A DNA stretch of 56,036 nucleotides, from the NCBI GenBank assembly GCA_017527065.1, contig JAFXQO010000014.1, positions 1 to 56,036 of the forward strand. Direction: 5' to 3'. The translations under genes and the position numbers were made by a program. Below, one piece after another: positions 16,421 through 24,005 of the stretch (position 1 is the stretch's first letter; every line of letters begins with the position of its first letter). Under the pieces are notes generated by a model. It was not told the origin of the DNA and made no database searches. It worked only from the letters and a program-made list of their open reading frames with translations. Source of the DNA: Clostridia bacterium. Lineage in GTDB: Bacteria; Bacillota; Clostridia; Christensenellales; Aristaeellaceae.

Positions 16421-18010
16421 ATGAAGAAGACCCTGGCAATCCTGTTGGCTCTGGCGCTGCTGATTGGTCTGGCCCCGGCCGTTGTGGCCGAGGGGGACTG
16501 GATCACCCTGCGCGTGGAGACCTACGACCGTGAAATCACCGGTTTGGACGTGACGAACTGCTGGCAGCTTCACTATGCCCAGGAGCATTTCGGCGATCCC
16601 AACCACATCAAGCTGGAGTTTGTCTCTTTCGCCCGCTGGACGGAAGGCGACCTGCTGACCAACGCGCTGGCCGGCGGTACTGCCCCTGACATCTGCCTCA
16701 CCTACAACGGCGGCCTCGTGCAGCAGGCCATCGACGACGAGGGCATCTGGCAGCTGGACGACCTGCTGAACGAGTACGGCGAAAACCTCAAGGCCTTCCT
16801 GGGCGACGAGCTGCTGGGCTACGGCCAGAGCGACCATGACGGCGACGGCGTCAAGGAGCAGTGGTACATCCCCGCCCGCCGCATCAGCCGCGCCAACGTG
16901 GGCAACTTTATCCGCGAGGACTGGCTGAAGGCCCTGAACATGGAAAAGCCCACCACTGTGGAGGAGTTCACCGAGTACCTGCGCCAGGCCAAGGAGGCCA
17001 ATCTGGGCGGCGAAACCACCGTGCCCTTCTCCTTCGGCATCTACGCGCCCGACCCGCTGTATAACGTCCGCCGCTTCACCGACGCGTTCGTGGATTTCAG
17101 CCAGGTGACCGAGGAAGACTGGTTCGCCTACGCCCGCAATCCCGAGATGCTGCCCGGCGCGAAGGAAGGCTTCCGCTGGCTGAACACCCTATATCATGAG
17201 GGCCTGATCCCGGACACCTTCGCCCTCACCGACAACGACAAGGCCAACGACACCGCGCTCATCATGGGCTACAACGGCTTCTTCTCCCAGCAGCCCGACC
17301 AGCCCTGGCGCACCGACAAGAACTACCAGATCGAGCTGGAGAAGAACGTTGAGGGCGGCCACTGGGTCACCGTGAACTGCTTCTACAACGAGAGCCTGGG
17401 CAAGTACCTGCATGACATCTACGCGCCCGCCGGCCTGAGCATCATCATCCCCCTGACCACGGATGAGAAGACGGCCGTCGCCGCCGTTCAGTATATGGAC
17501 TGGATGGCTATCCCGGAGAACATGTTCGCCATGCAGAACGGCCTCGAGGGCATCAACTTCGAGGGCTTCACCGAGAACGGCATCCCCTATGGCGTGAAGA
17601 GCGCCGACGCCGTGCCGGATGAGAACAAGATGCACGCCGGCGATATCTGCTTCATCTCTAACGGCCTGTGCTATGGCGACGATGAGAAGAACGCCGCCGC
17701 GCTGGCGCTGCCCTTCGCCGGTTATGAGGACGACGTGGTGGCTTCCTATGTGGACGCCCTCACCGACGCCTGGACCCAGGTCAGCTTCACCGTCAGCGTG
17801 CAGGCTGAAACCGACTACGGCGCCACCGTCAAGAGCAAGCAGGGCGAGTTCCTGGCGGCTGTGGTCAGCTGCGACGCCGATCAGTTCGACACGGTGTTCG
17901 ATTCCGGCATCCAGGAGATCCTGCAGTCCGGCGCCGCGCAGATGATCGAAGAGTTCCGCGCGACCTATCAGGAAGGCAACTACCGCGGCGTGTTCCCGGG
18001 CAACCTGTAA
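16421..18010 (+). CDS. Extracellular solute-binding protein of the LplB/LplC transporter
   Basis: 529 residues from ATG 16421, which has AAAGGAG eleven bases upstream; the longer open frame adds an N-terminus that would mask the signal peptide. Residues 1-24 are a signal peptide (MKKTLAILLALALLIGLAPA) ending AVVAE. There is no lipobox Cys, unlike most Gram-positive binding proteins, so it may be released, or retained by an uncleaved signal. The length and the motif GGTAPDI are those of the long LipO/LplA-type binding proteins. It binds an oligosaccharide for import; the ligand is unknown, but GH3 and PL22 genes in the same window make a plant oligosaccharide plausible. Confidence 0.85.
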   Translation: MKKTLAILLALALLIGLAPAVVAEGDWITLRVETYDREITGLDVTNCWQLHYAQEHFGDPNHIKLEFVSFARWTEGDLLTNALAGGTAPDICLTYNGGLVQQAIDDEGIWQLDDLLNEYGENLKAFLGDELLGYGQSDHDGDGVKEQWYIPARRISRANVGNFIREDWLKALNMEKPTTVEEFTEYLRQAKEANLGGETTVPFSFGIYAPDPLYNVRRFTDAFVDFSQVTEEDWFAYARNPEMLPGAKEGFRWLNTLYHEGLIPDTFALTDNDKANDTALIMGYNGFFSQQPDQPWRTDKNYQIELEKNVEGGHWVTVNCFYNESLGKYLHDIYAPAGLSIIIPLTTDEKTAVAAVQYMDWMAIPENMFAMQNGLEGINFEGFTENGIPYGVKSADAVPDENKMHAGDICFISNGLCYGDDEKNAAALALPFAGYEDDVVASYVDALTDAWTQVSFTVSVQAETDYGATVKSKQGEFLAAVVSCDADQFDTVFDSGIQEILQSGAAQMIEEFRATYQEGNYRGVFPGNL

Positions 18011-18052
18011 GACGCGTCGGGCCTTTTCCTGAAAACGCTCGCAAATACGGCA

Positions 18053-18082
18053 GGGGGCCGTCCCGATCGGGACGGTCCCCTT
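18053..18082 (+). terminator. Strong hairpin between convergent units
   Basis: GGGGGCCGTCCC-GAT-CGGGACGGTCCCC, a near-perfect stem without a long T-run. It lies between the binding-protein gene and the convergent DUF4956 gene and may act as a bidirectional terminator. Similar GGxCCGTCC hairpins follow genes at 20901-20930 and 44254-44281. Confidence 0.55.
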
Positions 18083-18111
18083 CGCTATGGATCACAAGGA
18101 TTTCCGCAGGC

Positions 18112-18783
18112 TCACAGCTGCGCCTGGGGCTCCGCGTAGGGCAGGAGGGAGATTTCGAGGTTGCCGTTCCGGACGCGCAGCTCGTCGATGAAGGCCTTTT
18201 CCTCTTCTGGGCGCTTCAGGCGGACCTTGAAGGACAGCCGGAACATGGAGCCCATGTTGACGGTCTTGACGCCCACGTTTTCCGCGCTGCTGAGGTAGCG
18301 GGCGAAGGCGTCGTCAAACACGCCGGTGTAATCGAGGGATTCCGGAATGGTGACCTTCAAAAGCTTGTCCTGGGCGAGGGCGGCGTGATCGAAGAGGGGC
18401 AGCGCCGACAGCGCCAGGAAAACGCCGCCCAGCAGCAGCAGTATCAGCGCGCCGCAGACCACGTAGCCCATGCCGAAGGCCACGCCCGCGCACATGGCGA
18501 TCAGTATGGCGGCGATCTCGTCCGCGCTGCCCGGCGCGGAGCGGAAGCGGGTGAGGGCGAACGCGCCGCCGAAGGCCACGCCCGCGCCGATATTGCCGTT
18601 GACGAAGGTCAGCACAACGCCCACCACGAAGGGCATGAGGGAACTGACGATGAAGAAGCGCCGGTTGGCCCGCACGCGGAAGGACATGAGCCACGAGAAG
18701 GCGACGCCCGACAGCAGCGAGACGAGGGCCATTATGAAAAACTGTCCGGCGGTGACGGACGCGGAATAAATGGATTCAAACAT
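18112..18783 (-). CDS. DUF4956 membrane protein
   Basis: 223 residues. The N-terminal half has four predicted membrane segments (QFFIMALVSLLSGVAFSWL; FIVSSLMPFVVGVVLTFV; AAILIAMCAGVAFGMGYVV; ALILLLLGGVFLALSAL) with the conserved GNIGAGVAFGGAFALTRFRS stretch of the DUF4956 family between them. The C-terminal half is a soluble alpha/beta domain. DUF4956 genes commonly sit next to VTC-domain polyphosphate-polymerase-like genes, as here (42-nt gap). The family's biochemical role is unknown to me; a membrane partner of the VTC protein is plausible. SD AAAGGGG precedes ATG 18783. Confidence 0.85.
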   Translation of the reverse strand: MFESIYSASVTAGQFFIMALVSLLSGVAFSWLMSFRVRANRRFFIVSSLMPFVVGVVLTFVNGNIGAGVAFGGAFALTRFRSAPGSADEIAAILIAMCAGVAFGMGYVVCGALILLLLGGVFLALSALPLFDHAALAQDKLLKVTIPESLDYTGVFDDAFARYLSSAENVGVKTVNMGSMFRLSFKVRLKRPEEEKAFIDELRVRNGNLEISLLPYAEPQAQL

Positions 18784-18825
18784 GGTATTTTCCCCTTTCT
18801 TCTCTCATATCATTCATATCGCCCG

Positions 18826-19548
18826 TCACGCGGCGAACCGGGCGGGCCTTCCCGCGGGAGCCGCGTTCAGGATGTAGCGGGCGTAGGCCTCGCCGTATTT
18901 GGAGAAGCTGCCCTTGCGGATCCGGCCCTCGTCGAGGACGCGGGTGAGCCACAGGGGCATGGCGTCCTGAACCTTGATTTCCAGAATGGTGTTTCCGGCG
19001 GGCCGCAGCGGCATGCCGGCCATGGAATGGGTCAGGCTGAGCCGGTCCACGCGGCAGCGCGGGTTGTAGTCTATGGTGAGGCGCAGGCCGCCGTCCGGCT
19101 CGAAGTAGGCTTCCCGGTCGTATATGATGAGGCACGCGGGCCTGAGTTCGCCGTAGAAGTCGCGGAAATAGTTGAGCTCCCGGCTGATCTGGCCGCAGCC
19201 AAGGTCCTCGCCCGCGAAAAACCGGGCCGCCCGGGGCGCGGTGGTCTGCACGCGCCGCTTGTAGACCACGCCTTCGGCCTTGCGCTTCAGCTCCAGGAAG
19301 ACCGGGGACCAGTCCGTGGCCAGCCCGTAGGAGCGCAGGCGGATCTTCTCTTTAAAGGAAGGCTTTTCGATGGAGGCGCGGATCAGCCGGTAATCGGGCG
19401 TGTCGTAGTAGAGAGAGGCGATGGACGTGCGCCCGTATTCGTCCAGTTCCATGCGGCCCTTCAGCCGGTCCAGCAGGAAGGCGGTTTGCGGGCCGTCCAG
19501 CAGGTATTTGAGTTCATATCTTTTCATCACAGCGATCGGTTCGGTCAT
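18826..19548 (-). CDS. VTC-domain (polyphosphate polymerase-like) protein
   Basis: 240 residues from ATG 19548, chosen because AGGAGGTGATCC lies directly before it; an in-frame GTG three codons upstream falls within that SD. The protein is a triphosphate-tunnel VTC domain: KRYELKYLL at the N-terminus, SLYYDTPDYRL, EKIRLRSYG, FLELKRKAEGVVYKRR, IYDREAYF and ILEIKV. The Lys/Arg residues lining the tunnel and the acidic metal ligand are present, so polyphosphate synthesis or another triphosphate reaction is possible. It is cotranscribed with the DUF4956 gene. The divergent Cthe_2159-like gene is a frequent neighbour in such clusters; a CotH kinase gene, often also present, is missing here. Confidence 0.85.
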   Translation of the reverse strand: MTEPIAVMKRYELKYLLDGPQTAFLLDRLKGRMELDEYGRTSIASLYYDTPDYRLIRASIEKPSFKEKIRLRSYGLATDWSPVFLELKRKAEGVVYKRRVQTTAPRAARFFAGEDLGCGQISRELNYFRDFYGELRPACLIIYDREAYFEPDGGLRLTIDYNPRCRVDRLSLTHSMAGMPLRPAGNTILEIKVQDAMPLWLTRVLDEGRIRKGSFSKYGEAYARYILNAAPAGRPARFAA

Positions 19549-19576
19549 GAGGATCACCTCCTGAAGTTCTGACGCC

Positions 19577-19610
19577 AGTATAGCGCCCCGGCCTTAATTG
19601 AAGCTTAAAG
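19577..19610 (-). promoter_or_regulatory. VTC/DUF4956 promoter with 11-bp direct repeats
   Basis: On the minus strand TTAAG occurs twice with an 11-bp period (plus strand CTTAA at 19593 and 19604), and a -10 TATACT lies at 19582-19577, with no good -35. The layout suits an OmpR/PhoB-type response regulator that replaces the -35 contact. Confidence 0.5.
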
Positions 19611-19647
19611 CCGGAAAGAAAAAAAGGCGGAAGTTTTTTTGCCCCGC

Positions 19648-19678
19648 AAAGGTTCATTTAAGGTTCGCGGGTTATGAT
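19648..19678 (+). promoter_or_regulatory. Beta-helix protein promoter with 11-bp direct repeats
   Basis: AAGGTTC occurs twice with an 11-bp period (GGTTC at 19651 and 19662), followed by a -10 TATGAT at 19673-19678 and no separate -35. It mirrors the opposing promoter at 19577-19610, so both units are probably controlled by the same activator. Confidence 0.55.
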
Positions 19679-19727
19679 GTGTCCATAAGCGGGAGACACC
19701 CGCAGCTGAAAAAGGAGGTATTCCGAA

Positions 19728-20855
19728 ATGAAACGATTGACAAAGACTCTGGCTCTTATCCTGGCGGCGGCGGTGGCGCTGATGTCCGCCGGCGCGCTGG
19801 CGGCGGGCTCGCCGGTCTACGACGCCGACCGGCTGTTTACGGGCCGCGACATGGAGCAGACCGCAGACCTGACGGACGCCGTTTCCTATACGGTTTCCGA
19901 CGGCCAGGACATCCACATCACCTCCGGCGGCGTGTACGTACTGACGGGCGCGGCGTCCGATGTCACGGTCTATGTGGAGGCGGGGGAGGACGACAAGGTG
20001 CAGCTGGTGCTGGACGGGCTGATCCTTTCCAATTCAGACGCGCCGGCGATCTACGTCAAGGAAGCCGGCAAGGTGTTTGTCACCGTCAGCGGGGACAGCG
20101 CGCTTTCCGTGTCCGGCTCCTTCGCCGCGGACGGGAGCGCAAAGCCTGACGGCGTCATCTTCTCCCGGAGTGACCTGACGCTGAACGGAACGGCCGCCCT
20201 GACCATTTCTTCTTCAGATAACGGGATCGTGTGCAAGGACGATTTGAAGATCACCGGCGGCGTCATTCAGATCACCGCCGCATCCAAGGCCGTCGAGGCG
20301 AACGATTCCATCCGGATCGCGGACGGGACACTGATCCTCTCCGCGGGCACGGACGGCCTGCACGCGGAAAACGACAGCGACGATACCCTCGGCTACATCT
20401 ATATCGGCGGCGGCAGCCTCACGATCACCGCGGGAGACGACGGCATCCACGCCGTTTCCGTGGTCCAGATCGACGGCGGCGAGATCGCCGTGAAGGCCGG
20501 CGAGGGCATCGAGGGCACCTACATCCAGTTAAACGGCGGCTCCGTCAGCATCCAGGCCAGCGACGACGGCGTCAACGCCGGCAAAAAGTCAGGCGCGTAC
20601 ACGCCCACCATTGAGATCAACGGCGGGGAAATCACCGTCGTCATGGGCGCGGGCGACACGGACGCCATCGACTCAAACGGCAACATCGTCGTGAACGGCG
20701 GCACGATCAACGTTACCGGCAGCAGCTCCTTCGACTACGACGGAACCGCCCAGTACAACGGCGGCGTCATCATTGTCAACGGCCAGCAGCTGGATTACAT
20801 CCCGAACCAGATGATGGGCGGGGCCGGCATGGGCGGCCGCGGCGGATGGTGGTAA
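19728..20855 (+). CDS. Secreted Cthe_2159-type carbohydrate-binding beta-helix protein (DUF4353)
   Basis: 375 residues. A signal peptide covers residues 1-26 (ending GALAAG). The body is a right-handed parallel beta-helix: repeated turns such as LKITGGVIQITAASKAVEA, SLTITAGDDGIHA and SVSIQASDDGVNA, with Asp-Gly loops that could bind Ca(II). The C-terminal tail is rich in Met and Gly (MMGGAGMGGRGGWW). Cthe_2159, the characterised relative, binds acidic polysaccharide (pectic acid) and cellulose. It is divergent from the VTC/DUF4956 pair and shares mirrored regulatory repeats with it. It has a strong SD (AAAGGAGG). A polysaccharide-binding role fits the pectin-type enzymes nearby, but the VTC association suggests an envelope role instead. 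Confidence 0.82.
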   Translation: MKRLTKTLALILAAAVALMSAGALAAGSPVYDADRLFTGRDMEQTADLTDAVSYTVSDGQDIHITSGGVYVLTGAASDVTVYVEAGEDDKVQLVLDGLILSNSDAPAIYVKEAGKVFVTVSGDSALSVSGSFAADGSAKPDGVIFSRSDLTLNGTAALTISSSDNGIVCKDDLKITGGVIQITAASKAVEANDSIRIADGTLILSAGTDGLHAENDSDDTLGYIYIGGGSLTITAGDDGIHAVSVVQIDGGEIAVKAGEGIEGTYIQLNGGSVSIQASDDGVNAGKKSGAYTPTIEINGGEITVVMGAGDTDAIDSNGNIVVNGGTINVTGSSSFDYDGTAQYNGGVIIVNGQQLDYIPNQMMGGAGMGGRGGWW

Positions 20856-20900
20856 CGGCGAAGGAATGTCAAAAAATAAAGATATAAACGCTTTCATAAA

Positions 20901-20930
20901 TGGGACGGTCTCCATTCGGGGACCGTCCAA
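20901..20930 (+). terminator. Hairpin after the beta-helix gene
   Basis: GGACGGTCTCC-ATTC-GGGGACCGTCC, followed by AACTGCTTT. It is a probable terminator with a poor T-run and belongs to the same hairpin type as 18053-18082. Confidence 0.55.
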
Positions 20931-20987
20931 CTGCTTTAAAAATATGTAAAGAGTTTAGAAAAGACAAACTAAATGCGGCGATTCCCC

Positions 20988-21016
20988 TTGCACGGAGCCT
21001 TCTTTGGGTTTATAAT
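20988..21016 (+). promoter_or_regulatory. Promoter of the giant-adhesin operon
   Basis: TTGCAC (20988-20993), 17 nt, TATAAT (21011-21016). The leader down to ATG 21115 is very GC-rich and can fold (GGGCGCGCCCCGATCGGCG region), which may limit translation. Confidence 0.65.
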
Positions 21017-21114
21017 CTATGAGTTAAAATGTACTTGTGAGAGGAGCGCCCTTCGGCGGCGCGCCCCGATCGGCGGGGCGCGCGCGGCCGGCCGGCGCGG
21101 TAAATCTGGCAGAA

Positions 21115-21960
21115 ATGGAAGACAGGAAGAAAGAGATAGACCGCATCTACGAGGAGCTGACGACCCAGCGCGTGTCGGGCCGCAAGCTGACGGAGGCGGA
21201 CGTGAAGGCGCTGGCCGAGGCGCTGTCGGAGGCAATGAAGCCCCCGGAGCCCTCGGAGGCCGAGCGGAAGGCCGCGGAGGCGGAGAAGAAGGCGGCGAAG
21301 AAGCGCGCCCGGCGCGCCCGGCGGCGGCGTGAGTTCATCGGGATACTGCTCAGGCTCGCGGTGATCTACGTGTTGTTTTTCCAGATCCTGGGCGTCACGA
21401 TCATGCCCTCGGGCGATATGTCGCCCCGCATCGACAACGGGGACCTGGTGCTGTTCTACCGGCTGGACAGGGACGTGCGGGCGCAGGACGTGATTGTGCT
21501 CCAGAAGAACACGGAGAAGATTCAGCAGGCCGCGGCCGGACAGGACGGCGACGTGCCCGATATCGCCCTGCAGATCAGCCGGAGCGCGGCGGAGGATACT
21601 TCCCTCTGGGGCAAGACGAAGGCGGCGCTCCGCAGCGCGGCCCAGTGGCTGGGCATCGTGCGGCCGGACGGCATGCAGCTGTTCGTCTGCCGGGTGGTCG
21701 CCGCGGGTGGCGACATCGTGGAGATCACCGAGGGCGGCAGCCTGATCGTGAACGGCAACGCGCAGGTGGAGAGCAACATCTTCTATCCCACCACGTCCTA
21801 CATCGGGTTCACGGAGTATCCCCTGACGCTGAAGGACGACGAGTGCTTCGTGATGGCCGACAAGCGCAACGGCGGCGCGGACAGCCGCTTTTTCGGGGCG
21901 GTGTCCAGAGACGAGATACTGGGCTCCGTGATCACCATCGTGAGAAGAAACAACCTGTGA
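21115..21960 (+). CDS. Catalytically dead signal peptidase I-like protein (SipA-type pilus assembly factor)
   Basis: 281 residues from ATG 21115; an in-frame GTG at 21037 would prepend an Ala/Gly/Arg-rich stretch. Order: a charged cytoplasmic helical region (1-72, coiled-coil-like), one membrane span (about 74-93), and an extracytoplasmic S26 domain. Box B reads MPSGDMSPRIDNGDLVLFYR: where signal peptidase I has Ser before Met (G-x-S-M-x-P), here there is Asp101. Box D reads FVCRVVAAGGDIVEI, with Cys192 in place of the catalytic Lys of KRV. Box E (ADKRNGGADSRFFG) is intact. The fold is thus kept but both dyad residues are lost, exactly the positions altered in SipA (Spy0127) of the group A Streptococcus FCT pilus locus, a non-peptidase needed for pilus assembly. 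The next gene is a class B sortase, also as in that locus. Confidence 0.82.
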   Translation: MEDRKKEIDRIYEELTTQRVSGRKLTEADVKALAEALSEAMKPPEPSEAERKAAEAEKKAAKKRARRARRRREFIGILLRLAVIYVLFFQILGVTIMPSGDMSPRIDNGDLVLFYRLDRDVRAQDVIVLQKNTEKIQQAAAGQDGDVPDIALQISRSAAEDTSLWGKTKAALRSAAQWLGIVRPDGMQLFVCRVVAAGGDIVEITEGGSLIVNGNAQVESNIFYPTTSYIGFTEYPLTLKDDECFVMADKRNGGADSRFFGAVSRDEILGSVITIVRRNNL

Positions 21961-21995
21961 TTTGACGAAAATGCGGGGAAAGGAGGAGTCGGAAC

Positions 21996-23918
21996 ATGGC
22001 ATGGCGGAAGGATGAAGACATGCTGCAGAGCAAGACCGCGCACAGCGCGCCCGAGACGTCCCTCGTGGAAGACGTGCTGAACGCCGTGGTGAGCGCGGGC
22101 AGCAAGATCGTCAGCCTGAGCATGAGCCTGCTGGCGGGCGTGCTGGTGGTGTATTCCCTCTACGCCATTTCCGATTCGCTCATCACCCAGGAGAAGGCCA
22201 AGTCCGCCTCGGACGTATGGAATCTGCTGGGTGCACAGCCCGAAATCATCCAGAATATGGAGAACCCCCAGAACTCCACGACGCTGGAGGCGCTCAGGAA
22301 GAAGTACGAGGATTATCGGGCCTGGCTGACCGTCTATAATACGCACATCGACTATCCCGTGCTGCAAAGTGATAACGATCTTTACTACGCCTCCCACAAC
22401 CTGAACAAGGAGGCCAGCATGACCGGCTCCATCTACCTGGCGGCCGGCAACGACGGGTATTTTAAAGACAGCTATAATATCATCTACGGCCACCACATGG
22501 ACAACAGCGCCATGTTCGGCGACCTGGACAAATACAGGGACCGGGAGCATTATCCGGATTTCCTTGAAAACAACAATCAGGCCCTCATCGTGGCGCGCGA
22601 CGCCGTGTACGACGTGACGCTCTTCGCCGTGCTGATGACGGATGCCTACCAACCCACCGTTTACCCCTCTCCCCTGAGCGCAGATGGCAACGCCGCGGCT
22701 GTGCGCGCGTTCCTGCAGAATCTTTACGAGAACCCGGATCCGGAGGGCAAATCGGAGGTCGTGGCCTACGACGCCGAGACCGCCAAAACCGCGGAGAAGA
22801 TCGTGGCCCTGTCCACCTGCGCCTCGGCCACAACGAACGGGCGGCTCGTGGTTTTCGGCAAGATGGTCAAGCGCAACCTGCTGATGATCATGGCCGAGGG
22901 CTATGACGACATCTACGACGGCAAGAGCCACGGCCTCGGCTCCGTCAGCGTCACCTATGAAGAGGGCACCCTCATCGAATACAGCCTGGACGGCGAGACC
23001 TGGACGACCGAAGAACCCACCATCAAAGACGTCGGTTCCTTCGAGGTGTTTGTGCGCGCCACCAGCGAGACCCACGGCACCGACCAGACGAGCGTCATCC
23101 TGCGCGTGCGGCCGAGGCCCGTGACCATTAAGGCGCACGACATCCGCAGGAAGCAGGGAGAGCCCGATCCCAAGCTGACGGCCACCGTCGAAGAGGCCGT
23201 GCCTGACGGCGAGAAGAGGGGCCTGCTGGAGGGCGACACCGTGAACTACACCCTCCGCGACACCAACACGGTGGATGCGCCCGGCACCTTCAAGGGCGTC
23301 ATCGTGCCTTCCGGCCTGGAGGAGCAGGGCAACTACATTATCGAGTACATCCCCGGCGACCTGATCATCGAGGCGTCCGCTCCAGTGGTAACGCCGACCC
23401 GCAAACCCACCGTCACCTCACCCCCCGCGCCGTCCGTGACGCCGACCCGCAAGCCGACTGTCACCTCGACCGGCAAGCCGACCGTCACCTCGCCTCCCGT
23501 GCCATCCGTCACCTCGACCCCCGCGCCGTCTGTGACGCCGACGCCGCAGCCGGAGAACGGGCCGTACAAGCTGACCATCTACTACAGGCACATCATCACC
23601 GGCGAGATCGTGGCCGAGGAATATATCGAGCTGCTGCCGGAAGGCGAGCCGTACTCCGTGCCTTCGCCCGACGTGCCCGGCCTCACGGTTATGACGCCTG
23701 TCGTGGCCGGAATCATGCCGGCCAGCGACGTCGAGGTCACAGTGTTCTACTATCCGGGTGGCGCGCCGACACCGCCTGACGTTGTTGATCCCACGGCGCC
23801 TGAGGGCGATAAACCCACATCGCCCACGGGCGAACCCGGGCTTGTGATCCTGGAGAAATACAAGACGCCTTTGGGCATCAACGGCGCGAGACTGAATGTG
23901 GGCGACTGCTACGAATAA
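21996..23918 (+). CDS. Class B sortase fused to MBG-like and MucBP-like domains
   Basis: 640 residues. Membrane anchor at about 38-58; sortase domain about 80-295. NIIYGHHMDNSAMFGDLDKY carries the catalytic His (166/167), ALSTCAS the nucleophile Cys275, and NGRLVVFGK Arg283; the helix-rich His region is class B. Sortases usually end here. This one continues with an MBG/YGX-like region (about 300-460, including PVTIKAHDIRRKQGEPDP), a Thr/Pro linker of TPTRKPTVTS-type repeats (about 463-522), a MucBP-like domain (about 524-586: LTIYYRHIITGEIVAEEYI ... VTVFYYPG) and a short tail ending PLGINGARLNVGDCYE. The extra modules resemble those of wall adhesins, so the enzyme may itself reach out from the membrane or bind a ligand. 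It lies 35 nt after the SipA-like gene and is the likely transpeptidase for the giant protein. Confidence 0.87.
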   Translation: MAWRKDEDMLQSKTAHSAPETSLVEDVLNAVVSAGSKIVSLSMSLLAGVLVVYSLYAISDSLITQEKAKSASDVWNLLGAQPEIIQNMENPQNSTTLEALRKKYEDYRAWLTVYNTHIDYPVLQSDNDLYYASHNLNKEASMTGSIYLAAGNDGYFKDSYNIIYGHHMDNSAMFGDLDKYRDREHYPDFLENNNQALIVARDAVYDVTLFAVLMTDAYQPTVYPSPLSADGNAAAVRAFLQNLYENPDPEGKSEVVAYDAETAKTAEKIVALSTCASATTNGRLVVFGKMVKRNLLMIMAEGYDDIYDGKSHGLGSVSVTYEEGTLIEYSLDGETWTTEEPTIKDVGSFEVFVRATSETHGTDQTSVILRVRPRPVTIKAHDIRRKQGEPDPKLTATVEEAVPDGEKRGLLEGDTVNYTLRDTNTVDAPGTFKGVIVPSGLEEQGNYIIEYIPGDLIIEASAPVVTPTRKPTVTSPPAPSVTPTRKPTVTSTGKPTVTSPPVPSVTSTPAPSVTPTPQPENGPYKLTIYYRHIITGEIVAEEYIELLPEGEPYSVPSPDVPGLTVMTPVVAGIMPASDVEVTVFYYPGGAPTPPDVVDPTAPEGDKPTSPTGEPGLVILEKYKTPLGINGARLNVGDCYE

Positions 23919-24005
23919 ACCCATGGCTTCGCCGCTCTGACCGGAAGGAACAGGGCGGCGAAGCGGAACGGATTTGACGGATTCTGAAAGAGAGGAAACG
24001 CGGGT

